This document shows positions 32,111 through 33,925 of a stretch of DNA of 33,925 nt, piece by piece; position 1 is the first letter of the stretch, and every line of letters begins with the position of its first letter. Source of the DNA: Actinomycetota bacterium. GTDB lineage: Bacteria; Actinomycetota; Acidimicrobiia; Acidimicrobiales; Ilumatobacteraceae. The translations under genes were made by a program, and so were the position numbers. The DNA is taken from the NCBI GenBank assembly GCA_009711295.1, contig WLST01000013.1, forward strand, positions 1 to 33,925, read 5' to 3'. The notes below the pieces were generated by a model. That model had not been told where the DNA came from, did not search any database, and saw nothing but the letters and a program-made list of their open reading frames with translations.

Positions 32111-32674
32111 CTATTTAAAGTTTTCGAAATAGCGACTCGGGGTTGGCCCGCGTTGCCCTTGGTACTTTGAACCAGATGCACCCTTGCCATATGGCTTGTC
32201 GGCGGGCGTGGTCATCATCATGAAACTCACTTGGCCAATTTTCATGCCGGGGTAAAGCGTGATGGGCAAGTTCGCCACGTTCGATAACTCGAGTGTGATG
32301 TGGCCATCAAAACCAGCATCGATGAAACCTGCAGTGGAGTGAATGAGGAGACCTAGGCGGCCCAGGCTCGACTTACCTTCTACGCGAGCCACCATGTCGT
32401 CGGGAACGCCAACGCGCTCGAGCGTGCTGCCCAATGCAAACTCACCTGGGTGCAACATGAATGCATCGCCATCGGCAATTTCCACGAGTTCAGTAAGCGA
32501 TGTCATATCTTTTTTGACATCAATCACACTTGCAGTGTGATTACGAAACACACGAAATAAGTTGCTCACCTTCACGTCGATGGAAGACGGCTGAAGGCAC
32601 GTCTCATCGAGTGGGTCAATAACAATGCGGCCAGCAGCGAGTTGCTCACGAATGGAGCGGTCAGACAAGATCAC
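32111..32674 (-). CDS. dcd: dCTP deaminase
   Basis: [101 protein letters not shown] start at 32672-32674. Confidence 0.95.
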   Translation of the reverse strand: MILSDRSIREQLAAGRIVIDPLDETCLQPSSIDVKVSNLFRVFRNHTASVIDVKKDMTSLTELVEIADGDAFMLHPGEFALGSTLERVGVPDDMVARVEGKSSLGRLGLLIHSTAGFIDAGFDGHITLELSNVANLPITLYPGMKIGQVSFMMMTTPADKPYGKGASGSKYQGQRGPTPSRYFENFK

Positions 32675-32741
32675 GCCTCCACCATAGTCAAGATTCTTCG
32701 TCGCACTCAAAGAGGTGGCTGGTAATCTGAGACCGTTATCT

Positions 32742-32812
32742 GCGGGTGTAGTTCAGAGGCAGAACATCAGCTTCCCAAGCTGAGAACGCGGGTTCGATTC
32801 CCGTCACCCGCT
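32742..32812 (+). tRNA. tRNA-Gly (anticodon CCC)
   Basis: GCGGGTG...CACCCGC acceptor stem, TCAGC-TTCCCAA-GCTGA anticodon arm, GCGGGTTCGATTCCCGT T-arm. Confidence 0.94.
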
Positions 32813-32815
32813 CTC

Positions 32816-33925
32816 TTAAATCATTTGGGCAAGTTCATATGCCTGGCGCGTGGCAAAGGTCCAGCGTCGCGGTGCATAGGCATCGCCCAAAATGTGCAAG
32901 TCGGCGTGCTTGCCCTTCAAAGCGTTATACAAAGCATTCTCAGAATGACTTCCCGTGGCCAAAACCACGGTGTCAATTTTCTTCAGCACTTCTTCGCGGC
33001 CGCTATACGAGTGAGCAACACGCACCCAGTTCTTACCGATTTCCACTGCTCGCGTACTCATGCGTACCTCAACACCGGCAAGGTCGACCAATGCCATCAT
33101 CGAGCCAATGGAATATGCGCCCACCAATGGTGACGGAGTGACCGCTGGGAATATGACTGTTACATGATGACCATGGCCCGCAATGTGTTCAGCAACGGTG
33201 AGTGGCGAGGGGCGATCATCTTCGGCAATCACTAATACATGTTTGCCAGGTTTCTGATTACCTTCAATGACGTCGGCAACAGTGAGCACATGTGGCAAGT
33301 TGTCGCCTGGGATTCCGGGGCGACGCACTTTTGCACCGGTTGCAATTGCAACTGTGTCGGCACCAAATGCGAGCACACTGTCGGCATCGGCCGACTTATT
33401 CAATTCAATTTTCACGCCAGCTTCAGCTAAACGCCACTGTTGAAAAGTGACCCACTTGCCATAGTTGGCATTCATTCGCACCTTTGTTGCGAGCGCAACT
33501 TGACCACCTAAGTGGCCTGCTTTTTCCCACAGCGTCACATCGTGTCCGCGTTCTGCAGCAAGCCCTGCGAGTTCCATGCCTGCAGGGCCTGCACCAATGA
33601 CCAACACTTTTTTGCGCTGCGTTGTTGGCTGCATGCCACCTTCAGATTCACGCCCGGCAATGGGGTTGCTTGCGCAACCAAAACCTAAACCTTCAACTGT
33701 GGAGCGGTGAATGCAATCGTTCAACCCCACACATGGACGAATGGATTGCACTCGTTCTCGCTTCACTTTGTTGACCAAATTGGGGTCGGCAATATTTGCG
33801 CGCACCATACCCACCATGTCGGCTTGACCTGCAGCAACAATTTCTGCTGCACGTTGTGGTGAAGCGACGCGGCCAACATAAACAACAGGCAAATGTGTTG
33901 CGGTTTTTGCTTCGCCGCACATTGC
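32816..33925 (-). CDS. OYE-type NADH:flavin oxidoreductase / 2,4-dienoyl-CoA reductase-like FAD protein (partial; N-terminus beyond window)
   Basis: TIM-barrel end (VGRVASPQRAAEIVAAGQADMVGMVRANIADPNLVNK), Fe-S Cys pattern CVGLNDC..GFGCASNP, FAD/NAD Rossmann VLVIGAGPAGMELAGLAAERGHDVTLWEK. Confidence 0.88.
   Translation of the reverse strand, partial: AMCGEAKTATHLPVVYVGRVASPQRAAEIVAAGQADMVGMVRANIADPNLVNKVKRERVQSIRPCVGLNDCIHRSTVEGLGFGCASNPIAGRESEGGMQPTTQRKKVLVIGAGPAGMELAGLAAERGHDVTLWEKAGHLGGQVALATKVRMNANYGKWVTFQQWRLAEAGVKIELNKSADADSVLAFGADTVAIATGAKVRRPGIPGDNLPHVLTVADVIEGNQKPGKHVLVIAEDDRPSPLTVAEHIAGHGHHVTVIFPAVTPSPLVGAYSIGSMMALVDLAGVEVRMSTRAVEIGKNWVRVAHSYSGREEVLKKIDTVVLATGSHSENALYNALKGKHADLHILGDAYAPRRWTFATRQAYELAQMI

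Overview
The window is a gene-dense chromosomal segment with actinobacterial character (HspR/HAIR heat-shock control, actinobacterial-type oxidase genes, ClpS-DUF2017 pair). It is possibly from the class Acidimicrobiia; that is inference only. There is no CRISPR array, insertion sequence or prophage signal. From left to right it contains: (i) a long minus-strand cytochrome c oxidase operon (ctaB, three unusual genes, ctaC-cytochrome c fusion, ctaD, ctaE, COX4-like, ctaG); (ii) clpS-DUF2017, a tRNA-Glu/Asp/Phe cluster and an OafA-like acyltransferase; (iii) tesB, a cupredoxin-like lipoprotein, an ECF sigma factor and a divergent zinc-finger anti-sigma factor; (iv) a PLP decarboxylase, pyrE, a protein with a histone-H1-like tail, purB, purA, hisD and yqeY; (v) a dnaK-grpE-dnaJ-hspR-clpB operon with two HAIR-like operators; (vi) gpmA, a stand-alone cNMP-binding protein, a membrane Fe-S (CCG-domain) reductase, dcd, tRNA-Gly and a partial OYE/FAD oxidoreductase. 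The most striking observation is between ctaB and ctaC. A second subunit I-like protein (6740-8368) keeps the fold signatures of heme-copper oxidase subunit I but has lost all six canonical heme a, heme a3 and CuB histidines. It is followed, with overlapping or abutting ORFs, by a degenerate subunit III-like protein and a membrane protein with a CtaF-like N-terminus and a degenerate cupredoxin-like C-terminus. Together they look like a metal-free 'shadow' oxidase module embedded in the genuine oxidase operon.
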